Positions 9,362-20,256 of a DNA stretch of 64,000 bases are shown here, in pieces. Position 1 is the first letter of the stretch, and every line of letters begins with the position of its first letter. The position numbers were made by a program, and so were the translations under genes. The notes under the pieces are model-generated. The model was not told where the DNA came from. It saw nothing but the letters and a program-made list of their open reading frames with translations, and ran no database searches. Location: positions 43,622,286 through 43,686,285 of the forward strand of contig CM035807.1 in NCBI GenBank assembly GCA_020466095.1, given 5' to 3'. Origin of the DNA: Chlorops oryzae. Its lineage: Eukaryota; Arthropoda; Insecta; Diptera; Chloropidae.

Positions 9362-10221
9362 CTAAAAAGTTCCCAAAGAGTGATGATTCAAATTCCCGAA
9401 ATCGATAATTCTATTTTTTTTTATTAGCATTAGTTACATTTTATAAGAATAATAAAAACGACACATTGAATGTCTTTTTTGAAAGGTTGTTTTGTACAAA
9501 ATTATCACACCGATGCACAATGTAGCTATTGCGGCCAAAAAAGGGATCAAATCTAGAGATTTTCCAGCAAAAATTATCGCAGTTACTTAGAAAATACTTC
9601 CATTAAGAATATTAAAAATATTCTTCTTCATACCTTTTATTTTTAAGCCACAAGACGCCCTTAGAGTTGCTCTATGCAAAGATAATAATGTATGTAGCTG
9701 ATTTAAATAATATTTTAATAGGCGGAGTTTCCAATGCGAATGCGAGAAGTATATAAGAACAAATACCTATGTATAGTAGACTGTTTCTTATTGTGAAAAT
9801 TTTGATCGATTACAAAGCGCCGGGCGGAAAAAGTTTTAATTTAGCATAACAATGACTGGTTTCAAATTTTGCGCCGGTTGGAGATGATTTAATGGGCGCG
9901 CTAGGGCTCTGAAATGTGAAAAAAAATTTGTATGGGAATAAGTGTAGCTATCCGTTGTTTATGATTATTTTTTGTTGTTTTGGATTCTGCGTGAAACGCC
10001 CTAGAAGTATGACTTTGTAGGGAATAGATTCACCTTTCTTTTAAGACATAAACCAACAAAATCGGTGTATATTGGAATATTATGTCGGAATAGATAACAC
10101 TAATGGATTTTAATGATTATAATATCAAAAATTTCGGCATACATTGTGGTCTTCGGCATTTAAATCTAAAATTTATTTTTTGATACCATACCCATTTTTT
10201 GACCTCTTAAAAGGTCGAAGT
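9362..10221. other. acj6 large intron, unrecognised AT-rich DNA
   Basis: First part of the 10.7 kb intron. No open frame with similarity, no clear inverted or tandem repeat. The remainder of the intron is described in separate entries. Confidence 0.4.
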
Positions 10222-10540
10222 TGTGGCTGTTGAGAACCCGCACGCGACTTTGCTAATATGACACGAGTTTACGCGATTTCACTTTGATTTTCACTCATGT
10301 GTTCGCGACGCGAGCCAGACTGATATCGTACGAAGTGCGGCTTTTTATATTATACTGAACGCTCAAACGACTGAGCTACGGCGGTTGAGAACTTACACGC
10401 AGCTATGCTAAATAAAATACAAAGCGACCGAACTATGGCGGTTAAGAACTCACACGCACCTTTGCTAGATCAAAACGAAATCACCGTTCACTTTTATTTT
10501 CCTGATTCTCGATGTGCACGCGATGCGAGCCACATGTAGT
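10222..10540. repeat. Diverged tandem repeat containing GGCGGTTGAGAACTYACACGC
   Basis: The motif (G)GCGGTTGAGAACTTACACGC occurs at about 10223, 10379 and 10438 with changes. The first and third copies are followed by related segments with TTCACTTTGATTTTC and GCGACGCGAGCCA or GCGATGCGAGCCA. The layout suggests an old duplication of a ~215 bp unit. It is non-coding and its family is unknown. Confidence 0.5.
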
Positions 10541-10550
10541 GAAGCATGTA

Positions 10551-10880
10551 GGAGTGTAGGTCTAACTCTTTTTCTTCCTAATCCCTGCAATGTGTTATAG
10601 CTACGCTGCTTCAACATAGGCATAAGGCTTGAGGAAAAGAGAAGCACGCTATAGCAGCGAAATATTTAGCTCTGCTGTGGTGAAATGCATTGCCACTTTT
10701 ATTTTTAATTTGGGCGATTTTCGAATACATTACATATAAAATATCTACCAAACTCATAAAATGCCATGAAAAGCTTGAAAAACATATAACTAATCAAGGA
10801 TTTTCAATATTAAGGAGAAATAGAAATTGTTCTATTAGTCCTACCTTGTGCACATAACTTTTTGATCACACTGTTTCAGC
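10551..10880. repeat. 330 bp direct repeat, copy A
   Basis: The copy starts GGAGTGTAGGTCTAAC and ends CTGTTTCAGC. It matches 11300-11630 over its length with roughly 10-15% visible differences; the two copies are 749 bp apart. No coding. It could be LTRs of a small element or a segmental duplication. Neither TG...CA ends nor a target duplication is evident. Confidence 0.65.
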
Positions 10881-11116
10881 AAAAATCATAAATTCTATGT
10901 ACAATCAAATTCGTAGCCGTAGTCAAAAATATATGTCAATTTATTACAAAATTAAAACATTCGCGTACATTAAGCAAAAACATATGGTAATATATTTATT
11001 AAAGTTTAAATTATGAACTTTTCAAGCAATATAAAAAACCGAGCTGACGCCGTGTTTCTTTGATAATTTTCTCGCAAGTGGCATCATATTGGCACTTTGT
11101 GTCTACCCCTATTGTT

Positions 11117-11240
11117 GTTGGTAGCTTTCTGGTGAATTTCTCGAAAAAGTTGAATTTCCTATTCCTGCCTAAGGTTTTTGTTGGTAGCTTTTTGGTGAAT
11201 TTCCCCAATTTGTTGAATTTCCTACACCTGCCTAATGGTG
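11117..11240. repeat. 63 bp tandem repeat, two copies
   Basis: Units at 11117-11179 and 11180-11240 both begin GTTGGTAGCTTTYTGGTGAA and end with TCCTGCCTAAG or ACCTGCCTAAT. They lie in the spacer between the two 330 bp direct repeats. Confidence 0.7.
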
Positions 11241-11299
11241 TATTTCCCCATCGCGGCAGAGCCTTTTCGACGTCGACAGTAGGACCTACATTCCTAGAT

Positions 11300-11630
11300 G
11301 GAGTGTAGGTCTAACTTTTCTTCTGCCTAATCCCTGCAATGTGTTAGAGCTACGCTGCTTCAACATAGGCATAAAGCTTGAGAAAAAGAGAAGCATGATA
11401 TAGCAGCGAAATATTTAGCTCTGCTCTGGTTAAATGCATTGCAACTTTTAATTTTAATTTTGGGAGATTTTCGAGTTCATTACATATCAAATATCTACCA
11501 AACTCATAAAATGATATGAAAGGCTTGAAAAACATAAAACTAATCAAGGAAACTCAATATCAAGGAGAAAAAGGAATTGTTATTTTTGTCCTACCATGTC
11601 CACATAGCTTTTTGATCACTCTGTTTCAGC
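11300..11630. repeat. 330 bp direct repeat, copy B
   Basis: Partner of 10551-10880, in the same orientation. The edges are those over which the two copies can be aligned by eye. It diverges from copy A by scattered substitutions and small indels, so the duplication is old. Confidence 0.65.
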
Positions 11631-11804
11631 CAGAATTTGCAGATATCTCTCAACCATTTCAATATATTGTCATGGTTGAGGGCCACCAAAGAAGATTGTC
11701 ACAATATTCACACACATTTGTTTTACATAGAGTGGAAAACTGTCGACCCAAATCAAAGCCACTTGAGACATCTGCAATGCACATGATCATTGCTCATAAA
11801 TTGT

Positions 11805-12235
11805 GACACACTGCAGTGACACACTTCAAAAGGTTTGATTGCAACTCGATATTCGGGTCAAAAAGTTTCTTGTGCTAACTGCGGATTTTGTTTCATTTTA
11901 ATGTCCGATCGGTTCGACTATTGAAGTCTGAGTCAGAGTCGAACGCTGCACATATGTCATGCCCTTTTGCATGTGCGGCGCATTCCGTTCTATTTTCTAT
12001 TTTCTTTACGATCTCATTCCGGTGCCCTTAGCTATGCATTTCTCTTTGTCTAGTTTACTATATAAGAACATGTTAATTCTAAGTACATACGGAGTAAAGA
12101 ACTAAACATCAAAGTGATCGGTTAGATTCTTGCATGAATGCCTGAAAACTACCGAATCACTAAATAAAATAAATAAAATATTAACAAATAACCGTCTTTT
12201 AATTTAAACTTATTATAATATCACACAGTAACACT
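11805..12235 (+). mobile_element. Possible solo LTR
   Basis: The segment has LTR-like organisation: GTGACAC-rich ends (TGTGACACACTGCAG at the start; ATATCACACA at the end), a TATA box (TATATAAG near 12059) and AATAAA motifs about 100 bp later at 12163-12175. No internal retroelement sequence follows and I cannot confirm a target duplication, so this is a suggestion only. Confidence 0.3.
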
Positions 12236-13050
12236 TATCCAAAGAGAAAACCAACAACACTGAATGGTTAACAGAAATTTTTTTCTGTTCCCTTTTCGCT
12301 TCTTCTCAAAGATAGAAACTTTGTTTAAGATAATTCTTAACAAAGGGGCCACAACGGCAATAGCATTTGGATGTACTTACACTTGAGCTTGAACTTTCAG
12401 CGTGAAATAAAAGAAGAAAGATGGCATCCGAATTGACTTCTCTGCGAATATTATTCAATTTCTTATTTCTTTTCCTTCAAGTACGTTAGGAAACGTGGTT
12501 GCTTTTCGTAGCAGCGTGTCACAAAGAAAGTAAATTAATAAAAAAAAAAAAGAAACCGTCACTCGTTTGAAAAAGCCGAGAACTCGTAGACATTAACAAG
12601 TCGAAAAAAAAGAACAAAAAGGCTAATTCGCCTGTGTAACAGCTGATTGACTTATGGGCAGTCTCCTCTGGACGTTTAACTTTGACAATAGTGGTATTCA
12701 AGCAGGTGGGCATCTTGGGCATTTGGGCAAATTGGTTTGTATGAAAAATCGTTCCCGCAGCTGGGCAACTAAGTATTTTACATCGATTTTGATGTGCAAA
12801 TGAGTGCTATGACGACCCTACAGTGTCAAATGAGTATGAATGTATGAAAAAATACAAAAAACATGATTTATAAAGTTCAATAAGTGAAAAACAAGTGAAA
12901 TTGAATTAATGCCACGCATCTATTTAATAATACGACTATCGTTTTTACAAATAAATATTTTTTTCCAAAAAATTTTTGCATCTTAATTTTTTGATATCAA
13001 TTATATCTGCGTAATATCGAGCCTTCACAGCGGAAATATCTTAAGAGGCC

Positions 13051-13201
13051 ATTTACACGTTAAGACATTTCGATAATGAAACACACTTTTTGTTGGCTAG
13101 GGACGCACGGGGATGTGGTGCGGTAGCGTTTTCCTCTCTTCCTCCTGCCTCCCTTGCCAACGAAAATTTGTTTCATTATCGAAATGTCTTAACGTGTAAA
13201 T
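13051..13201. mobile_element. Short palindromic MITE, 47 bp TIRs
   Basis: 13051-13097 (starting ATTTACACGTTAAGACATTT) is the near-perfect inverse of 13155-13201. The ~57 bp spacer is pyrimidine-rich. Both arms end at GTTGGC. It is non-coding and the target duplication is not clear. It is nested in the 12690-14883 element. Confidence 0.65.
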
Positions 13202-13471
13202 AGCGTGTAAGCGACAAAATTATCGATTTTCGGTTTTTGATGACAATCGATAGAATAACAGCATATCCATCATCTGCTAAAATTTCATAGCTGAAAGATT
13301 TACCGTTACGAAAATAGAGCCAAAACAAAAATAGTTTAAGCGACATTTGTCTTTTGTTTACATTTCTCTTGACCGCGTGTTGTTGCTTAAGCTAAAATTT
13401 CAACTTGTGTGCGGTTTGAAAAGTAAAAAATTTTATTACATTATTCTTTTTTAAAGACGTTTTTTCTAATA

Positions 13472-14402
13472 CAGTACACTCGGGATAACGTCAACCCCCT
13501 ATCCCGTCAAACACGCCAAAACGTCAACAATTTTTTATTTACATTGACTATTCTAAGACGTCAACAAAACCTAAAAGCTCCAAAAGGTAAACTCTGCTTA
13601 ATATAAAAATGTTTAGCTGGAATTACGTAGACAGAGTGTTCCGTTGACATATGGGGTACCAAATTAAAGGTTATCGTTCCAGCATTTTGAATAATATAAA
13701 AAATTTGTGTGTTAATTGGACACTGTTCATACCAAAATGGCTTCCAAAGTATAAAAAAATTGAACGTTTTTCTCAGAATTTTTCACTTTGACCGTTTATT
13801 TTTCCCTCAATGGGTCAAATTTTTACCATTTGTTTAAATTTGCCTATAAGCACATACAATTGGCTTTCAAACTACATTAAAATTTGTTTTCTACAATTAA
13901 CTATTGGTGTGGGAGAATTGTTTTTCTGGACTTAGTGTCAAACAATTTTAAAGCCACATAACTCAGGCGTGCACCCTCACATACAGTTTTTTGTTCATCT
14001 TGGACCCCTACCACCCCTTTTAAGGAATTTAATTCCCAAAGGGACACCCTGTAGAATACGAATTCTCAGAATTCCGGGAATCTCTCCTTGTGCGTACAAT
14101 GTAGTTTTTGCTCTCTTCGTTCAGTTGTGGTTTCGAACTTGGTGACGTTGCGCGTCTAAAATGATCTCGTAAAACCAAAAGTACCATGATCTCATATAAA
14201 ATAATTTTAAAATTTTTCCAAATACATAAAAAGTTGTTTTAATCAGATTATTGGTTGGTTTTAGTATGAATACTAAAATAACGTTTAAAAGTATAACTGC
14301 AACTTTATTTTGGTCTAAAATGAGGACAATCATAAACTTCAACAATCTGGTAAACGTCAACACTCGCGGTTTTAATTAGTTGACGTTATCCCGAGTGTAC
14401 TG
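13472..14402. mobile_element. pogo-like non-autonomous DNA element, TA duplication
   Basis: CAGTACACTCGGGATAACGT at 13472 is matched by a perfect 24 bp inverted repeat ending at 14402. TA is duplicated at 13470-13471 and 14403-14404. TIRs beginning CAGT with TA duplication fit the Tc1/mariner superfamily, pogo/Tigger type. There is no transposase ORF. About 420 bp of its length is a further insert (13631-14052). Confidence 0.75.
13631..14052. mobile_element. MITE nested in the pogo-like element
   Basis: The ends are imperfect 12 bp inverted repeats (ACAGAGTGTTCC at 13631; GGGACACCCTGT ending 14052). It is non-coding and 422 bp long. The target duplication is unclear. Confidence 0.45.
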
Positions 14403-14883
14403 TATTTGTTGTGAAATAAGAGTTATGGCATCTCATGAGGCACAGGTATGTTATTAAACTTTTGCGATTTTCAGAACATTGTAAAGTGAGTTTGTTTATT
14501 TTAGCTTAACCGACACAAACGTGCCAACGTAGTTCGCTAGGTTGTCAACGAAAATAGCTTAAGCAACAAAACTCGTGTAATCCAACAAAAAAAATTGTTA
14601 TCTAACGATTTCAGTCTATCAATTACTGAATGTAAAGCTAAAGTTTTGAATTTCATGTTGATACCTGCATTAAATGCAAAGATAACTAAAAAAAACCTTC
14701 TCCTGAACAATTCACTTTTTGGCGGTTAAGCTATTTCCGCTGTTAAGGCTCGATATAAATGTGAAAGACCACACATGTTTGACTGTACGTATGGGTCTTA
14801 AAAGCAAACAGCTGTTATCGTTGAATTTTTGCACTCGTTCTTCAGAGGGTTGTTCCAATTGCCCCATTTGCTTGAATACCACT

Positions 14884-15485
14884 AATGTAAATTGTTTGCG
14901 CAAATACTTGAATTTAGCTTTCTTACGTGAACAAATGGCTTTGCTATTAATGAATATCCCTATACAAATTTTCGGAAAAACTCAAAAAGTCCTATTACAC
15001 TAGTTTACAGAATTAAAGACTTTCGCGAGAGCAGAGACGAAATGATGGTTTTTACATTAAATTAGGATCGCTGATACCGAAAATGGCATACGTTTTTTTC
15101 CAAAGAATAGTTTTTCAAATAAGCGCAAAAAACGTGTTTTTTGGTTACTTTACGAGATTTGTCCAAATAACTCCAAAACGGCTCGCCTAAATAAAATAAA
15201 ATATATATATATAATATATAATATATATTATAAAAGCAGAAAACTGTCCCCTTTGCAAAGATATATTTCTTGTTACAATCGCTGTCTTTGTTTATGAGCT
15301 ATAGGCATTTGAACTAGCAAAAACGGACTTTTTTGGGATTTTTTTAAATTTTCAAAATTTTATTTTAACTTTAAAGTACTAAAAAAATTTTTTTAATTCT
15401 AAAATCGGGAACTTAAAATGATAAACATATATTTAGCGTATATAAAAAACTAAATTTCTTTCAAATCGTTAGAAAAATAAAGAAG
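14884..15485. other. acj6 intron, AT-rich, no recognised element
   Basis: Contains an AT microsatellite at about 15197-15232. I see no coding pattern or paired inverted repeat. Confidence 0.4.
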
Positions 15486-15830
15486 TTATTCAATTTCTTC
15501 TGCATATTGTGTATATCTGCACTTGCTCAATATGTCATATCCGACAATGATGTCATAGCAGAGAGCGTAATCAGGCACTATTACTAAATAATGTTTTACT
15601 TTGACGTTGTCAATTTTAATTTCACACCATATTTTACCTTTTGGAATGGTTTTTGCGCCACCGAAACCGATAATGACTTCTTAATAACCGGCAACTTTCT
15701 TTTTTCCAAAATTATTTTTGAATAGGCCCTCTTTTATCAGTGAAATGTCCGCTCCACCGTCAATTAAACATTCCAAATCTCGGTTATCAATCATTGATTT
15801 TTTAAGTTTTTTAACTTCCGATGTACACAT
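15486..15830 (-). pseudogene. LTR-retrotransposon aspartic protease remnant
   Basis: The minus frame reads DNRDLECLIDGGADISLIK, the retropepsin active-site block with DGG in place of the usual DTG/DSG. It continues with IGFGGAKTIPKG, the VIVPDYALCYDIIVG segment and GYDILSKCRYT, as in Ty3/gypsy proteases. One TAA lies within (after KKKVAGY). The left end closes at TAA 15486-15488 and no reverse transcriptase follows. It is the downstream piece of the gag remnant at 16127-17446, separated by a MITE. Confidence 0.65.
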
Positions 15831-15831
15831 T

Positions 15832-16123
15832 AGTGGTATTCAAGCAGGCTCGGAAATAGCTAGGTGCAAATTTTGCGCGCGGAAATTTTGAACTATTGCT
15901 TGAACGACCCTTATGCAAAGCGTGTGTAAAAATTTTACGAAAACAGCTGGTTTCAATGTTTTCTTTGGTGAAAGAAGGAGAAGCGAATATGGCGCATATT
16001 TAGCGCATTACAGTAGGCGTGCAAAGTTTCCGAGGCTGCGGAAACTATTTTTCATACAAAAAAATTTCCGAGCTCGCGAAATTTCCGAGGGCGCAAATTT
16101 TGCATAACTGCTTGAATACCACT
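15832..16123. mobile_element. MITE with AGTGGTATTCAAGCA ends, ATT duplication
   Basis: The perfect 16 bp inverted ends (AGTGGTATTCAAGCAG) match the larger element at 12690-14883. ATT is duplicated at 15829-15831 and 16124-16126. The body holds GCGCAAATTTTGC-like inverted subterminal repeats. It separates the protease from the zinc knuckle of an old retroelement, so it is younger than that element. Confidence 0.75.
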
Positions 16124-16126
16124 ATT

Positions 16127-16240
16127 ACTTTTTCTGGATTTACATTTCTTTTTTCTGTGCAATTTTTCGAAATGTGCCCAGTCTTTTTGCATTTTAAGCA
16201 CTTTTGTTCTTCTGTGCACTCACTCCGTTTATGGTCTATT
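16127..16240 (-). pseudogene. LTR-retrotransposon gag zinc knuckle remnant
   Basis: The minus frame gives CLKCKKTGHISKNC, a textbook CCHC nucleocapsid knuckle, within a basic context (DHKRSECTEEQK before it, EKRNVNPEK after it). It belongs to the same shattered element as the protease at 15486-15830 and the gag start at 17076-17446. Confidence 0.7.
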
Positions 16241-16241
16241 A

Positions 16242-17017
16242 TAGAGCTGTAAATCTATCGATGTACTATCGATTATATCGATAGTTTCTATTTTTAATAA
16301 CCATCGATAGTTTTTAGTCACCATCGATAGTTAGATGAGCTTCACTAACAGACAATGTTGCTCATCTTTAGCTAAAAAAAAAGGACGCGAGTACTTGGCG
16401 ATAAGAAGAACTTTAAGATTTATGAGAAAATCCGACCACTTCAACGGAATTTGAAAGAATGTTCAGCAAATCGAGAATTCTTATTTCGGATAGAAGGACG
16501 TCCTTTGAACCCAAATTCGTGGACATGTGATTGTTTTTAAACAAAAATCAATGGCTGATAAATTACACTCATTTGAAATGAAATATTTTTGTTGCTCAAA
16601 ATATATTTGAATATTTTCAAATAAAAAGAAAAAATAAACAAAAAGTACATTTCATGTTAATATTTCTCCATATTGCGCGTCTTCCAATGTTAAGCGAAGA
16701 ATTTTGACAAGATTTTTTTCTGTTACATCAGCTGTCAAACTATTACTATTGCGACATATAAGCTTAAATGGAAAATCCAAAATGTTAAACAAGGACAACA
16801 ATAGTATCTTTGTTACAAATAGAATTGGGGTGTTGATAATGTATACCCAAAATTGGTACGTTTTTGGTAGTTATCGTTAGGAGTTTTGTTTGACAAAATA
16901 AAAAATCGAGTGACACCAGGGAAAATCGCAGTAGATTTTAAGCTTGTCGCAGTAGATGTCAAAAATTTCAAAAAAACGCAGTAGATATACTGCAATTGCA
17001 GTAAAGTTCCAACCCTG
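16242..17017. mobile_element. Possible hAT-like insert in the old gag remnant
   Basis: Related ends (TAGAGCTGTAAA at 16242; inverted CAGGGTTGGAAC ending 17017) resemble short hAT TIRs. The left subterminal region has five ATCGAT sites in about 75 bp, and the right has four CAGTAG(A/T) repeats (about 16926-16990). No transposase and no clear 8 bp duplication, so the class is tentative. Confidence 0.4.
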
Positions 17018-17075
17018 CTTAGTAAGTGCTGTATTTATCGATAACTATTGTTTGTCCAAAAATTTTTGCGATTTT

Positions 17076-17446
17076 TGTCATCTTATTGCGCGCGTAGATC
17101 AACATTTCCGTATCTGACCACTTATATGTTGGCGCAAGAGCTTCGAAGCTGTTAGTAGTGCTATCAAATCTTTAAGTTCTAGATTATCCATCGCCTCTGT
17201 TTTTTGGCCGCTACTCGTTGAATCGTTCTTCTTCACATCTAATTGGCCCGTTTCGTCTTCGCTCTTCGCGCTGCAATATTCGTTTTCTTGTTGTTCGTCC
17301 TCTTTTACTCTTTCGGTCCTTCTTCTTTCTGTTTCGCCTTCTGTTACAACTGCTTTTCTTTTGGTACTTTTTTTATTTCCTCATAGCTTTCTCGCTCTCG
17401 TTACCACTCTACTGGTTTCTGCTGATTCATAGTCTGTGTCGCTCAT
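17076..17446 (-). pseudogene. LTR-retrotransposon gag N-terminus remnant
   Basis: ATG 17446 opens MSDTDYESAETSRVVTRARK, an acidic then basic head. A Lys/Glu-rich stretch (TKRKAVVTEGETERRRTERV), MDNLELKDLIALLTA and, after a small frameshift, TYKWSDTEMLIYARNKM follow. Length and composition fit a Ty3/gypsy gag leader. A TAG/TGA-type stop and the frameshift make it dead. Downstream parts of the same minus-strand element are at 16127-16240 and 15486-15830. No LTR was identified. Confidence 0.5.
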
Positions 17447-17681
17447 GAAAAAAAATTTTTTTTTTTAAATCTCAACGTCTTTCTGTTTTGTTTTTTTTTT
17501 TTCACTTTTCCGACTGTTCCAACCTAGTGCACCGCAACCACAATTGTGGCAACTGTATCATACGATTTTTTGTTTTTGGTTCACGCTTGGTCTGCCTTCT
17601 TTTTACAACAACAACAACAATTTTGAAATAAACGTTATAACTGTATCACACGATGTGTGTAATAAATTCAAGAATGTATTA

Positions 17682-18540
17682 CACAGTGCAACACATAATT
17701 TCCGAACCACTTTTGGTTTCGTGTTCCTGAAAGTACTTACTAAAGCTAGAAAAACTACGTAGAGCAGAAAGTCTAAAATAATCTAGCCGGAAATGTGTGA
17801 AGTTGCGACACTGTGCGCTATATGTTAGCCCACGTTAATCATACGCAGTGTCATACGCTAAGAAAGAAATAAATCGATTTTAAAAGCTTTTATTTAACTT
17901 CACTTATGTGTAATTATTAGAGGCAATCTCACCAAGCATATTTAAATACGAATATTAGTTATATCACAGATATTCATTTTCACCAAGTAACTTGTATTAC
18001 CAATTGAATTGTATTACCAACTGACTTCTTAGTCTAAATACAAAAGCTTATATACTAATTATTCTTAACCTAAGTCTGCACTCCACAGACGCTGGTGTGT
18101 TTTTCGGGAACGGTGTCATAGATGTACACATAATTAATTGGCCTACAGTTAAAAATTACAGTTTTTAGAAGATAACGGCTTGCTGTTGAGTTATTTTTAT
18201 TCAAAGTCTAGGAAAAATTAAATTTTTTCTCAAATTTCTCATTTTTTCGACTTTGAGCGGCATTTTACACCATTAGTTTTCAAAAATTGGTACTTATCTT
18301 GATTTTGTATTGAAGTTAGCTTATTTAAGAATACAATAACTTTGAAAAATTTCAAAAATGCTTTATAACTATTTAAGGAAAAAATGGACAAAATCCCCTT
18401 GGAGCCAAAAACTTTTAACCGCTATATCACGCGAACGGTAGCCAATTTGGCAAAACGAAAAACGTTGTTTTTCTAGGTTAAGTAAGTACTTTCAGGAACG
18501 CAAAACAAATAGTGGTTCGGAAATTATGTGTTGCACTGTG
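17682..18540. mobile_element. Non-autonomous TIR element, ~75 bp TIRs
   Basis: The left end CACAGTGCAACACATAATTT is matched by the inverse at the right end (GTTGCACTGTG ending 18540). Homology continues inward through CCGAACCACT, CTGAAAGTACTTACT and CTAGAAAAAC. It is 859 bp with no ORF. I could not identify a convincing target duplication. Confidence 0.7.
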
Positions 18541-20057
18541 AAATTCTGGAAAAATTTTTAATTAAATGTTTTTCGTTTTTAATTTCGCTAATCTATCCGA
18601 TTAAATTTTTGCTTTTTTCGCTGAGAAGTTTCTTATGAGCACGCCTACTAAACTCCCTTCCTATGAACTCAAGATGTTTTGAGCGCCGTTCCACAAATAG
18701 CCGCCGCACTGGTACCAGTGTAATGTTTTTTTTATGAATTTCTTATCGGGCACCATTCATTCGTCTAATCTGCTAGGTCGAGTATCGTGTAACGTTTCTA
18801 TTCGCCCTAAACGTTACTTCTGTACGTTACTGTATCATGAACCCTTTTTACGTATGTTCAGGGACTACAATAACTTCTACCACTTAATTCGCACATCATT
18901 CATCACATCACATCAAAATTCAGTCAAAACTATTTGTACATCTAAGCTCTAAAAAGTATCATGTTTTAAACGTATTAAGCCAGCTGTTGAACGATACTTT
19001 CTGTAGCTATGTTGTCAGTAAAACAAACAACACAAAGAAAATCTTGCAGAATTATTTTATTCATTTTAATTCCTTATTCACTTTTTGGAATTATGGAATT
19101 CACAAAAAATTATAATTCAATAGGCTTAAAATGCCAAAGGAATTGATTCCTTTACAGCTCTGTCACCGTACAGGAAAGAAGTAAACAAGCCCTACACTAC
19201 ACAACACTTCACGCAACGGAAAGAAGACTCAACCATAGGACTTCAATCCCATCAATAATACTAAATAATCCCTCTGCTCTAAGCCTAGAATATAAAATTC
19301 TTCTACCAAATCAATTTGTATGACGAATATGGACTTCAGTTTTGCAGTTGTATGGATATGAGAGCAATACGAATGTAAATATCCTTCAAATATTACAATC
19401 CACGACCTCAAGGACTATTACAAATACCTCCTTGGTGTATTAAAACCGAGTGTATACACGGAGAAGTTCAATGTGGAACCCGTTTAATTGGAGTTCTCAA
19501 AAGTCAAAGCTAGTAACTTCCATAAATAGCAAGGTCACCTTAATTATCTTCCGCTTGGGTTATCAATTGTTCGCAGTTGAAGAGAAGAGATCAACCACAT
19601 GTTTCAAATTATTCTCAACTTCAACTGGGTTTCTATTAATTTCCAGATTCCTAAAAATCTCTACTACTATCGTAATAGAAAACGTGCAATAATAATTTTT
19701 TAGCTGATACATATTGCAAAACACGAATGCAATATTTGCCGATCAAGCAAAAATGCGCAATTCCTGCTCATCCATCAACAGCACTTCTATCCATTTAAGG
19801 TTGGAGCCCAGATTTCTCTAATTACCGCCCAACCGTAACCCAAAAAATATAGCGACTCTATATCCCGGAGTAGTGTGATATGAAATTGTGCTAAAATTTA
19901 TTTAAGATTTAATAATGAATCATTGTTACACCCCTGTCTGCAATACTGATCCAAAAAATAATTGAAATGTGGAAATGAAATAAAAAAGATTCATATCTTA
20001 AAAGGAATTTCATTTTTTGCTTGCAGATATAAGGTATGGGGACATGGCTAGCATTAC
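18541..20057. other. acj6 intron, no recognised element
   Basis: AT-rich sequence up to the acj6 exon. It contains a 14 bp palindrome CACTGGTACCAGTG near 18708. No coding pattern was seen in it. Confidence 0.4.
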
Positions 20058-20198
20058 CTAACTTTATTCGTCTTTGCTTAAATCGTTCCGCAAATGCTTC
20101 AAGCTCTCTTGGGTCTGTATCGGTATCCGGATGTAGACCAGCTGCTGCAACTGCCGCTGTTATTACTGGATGATGTACAACAGAGTGTCCATGCGGAC
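20058..20198 (-). CDS. acj6: acj6 exon: start of POU-specific domain
   Basis: The exon is read from 20198 to 20058. Acceptor is ATTCATTACAG before G20198; donor is TTAG|GTAATGC after 20058. It encodes PHGHSVVHHPVITAAVAAAG, LHPDTDTDPRELEAFAERF and KQRRIKLG, with the last Gly codon split to exon 9130-9361. The Ala-rich segment is the stretch before the POU domain, and DPRELEAFAERFKQRRIKLG is the first POU-specific helix. The match to class IV POU factors (Acj6/Brn3) is unmistakable. It starts in phase 1, taking G from exon 20257-20428. Confidence 0.95.
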
Positions 20199-20256
20199 CT
20201 GTAATGAATCAATCATAATACTGAGAGTTTTTTTGCGAGAAAATTAACAATACTAC

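Larger units (their letters stand above)
12690..14883. mobile_element. TIR element (AGTGGTATTCAAGCA ends), AAT target duplication
   Basis: The left end AGTGGTATTCAAGCA at 12690 is matched inverted at 14869-14883. AAT flanks both sides (12687-12689 and 14884-14886). Subterminal inverted homology is also seen: ATCGAGCCTTCACAGCGG near 13018 pairs with the inverse at about 14736-14755. The body is inflated by nested elements (13051-13201 and 13472-14402). No transposase ORF. A second, 292 bp member with the same ends lies at 15832-16123. Confidence 0.65.
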
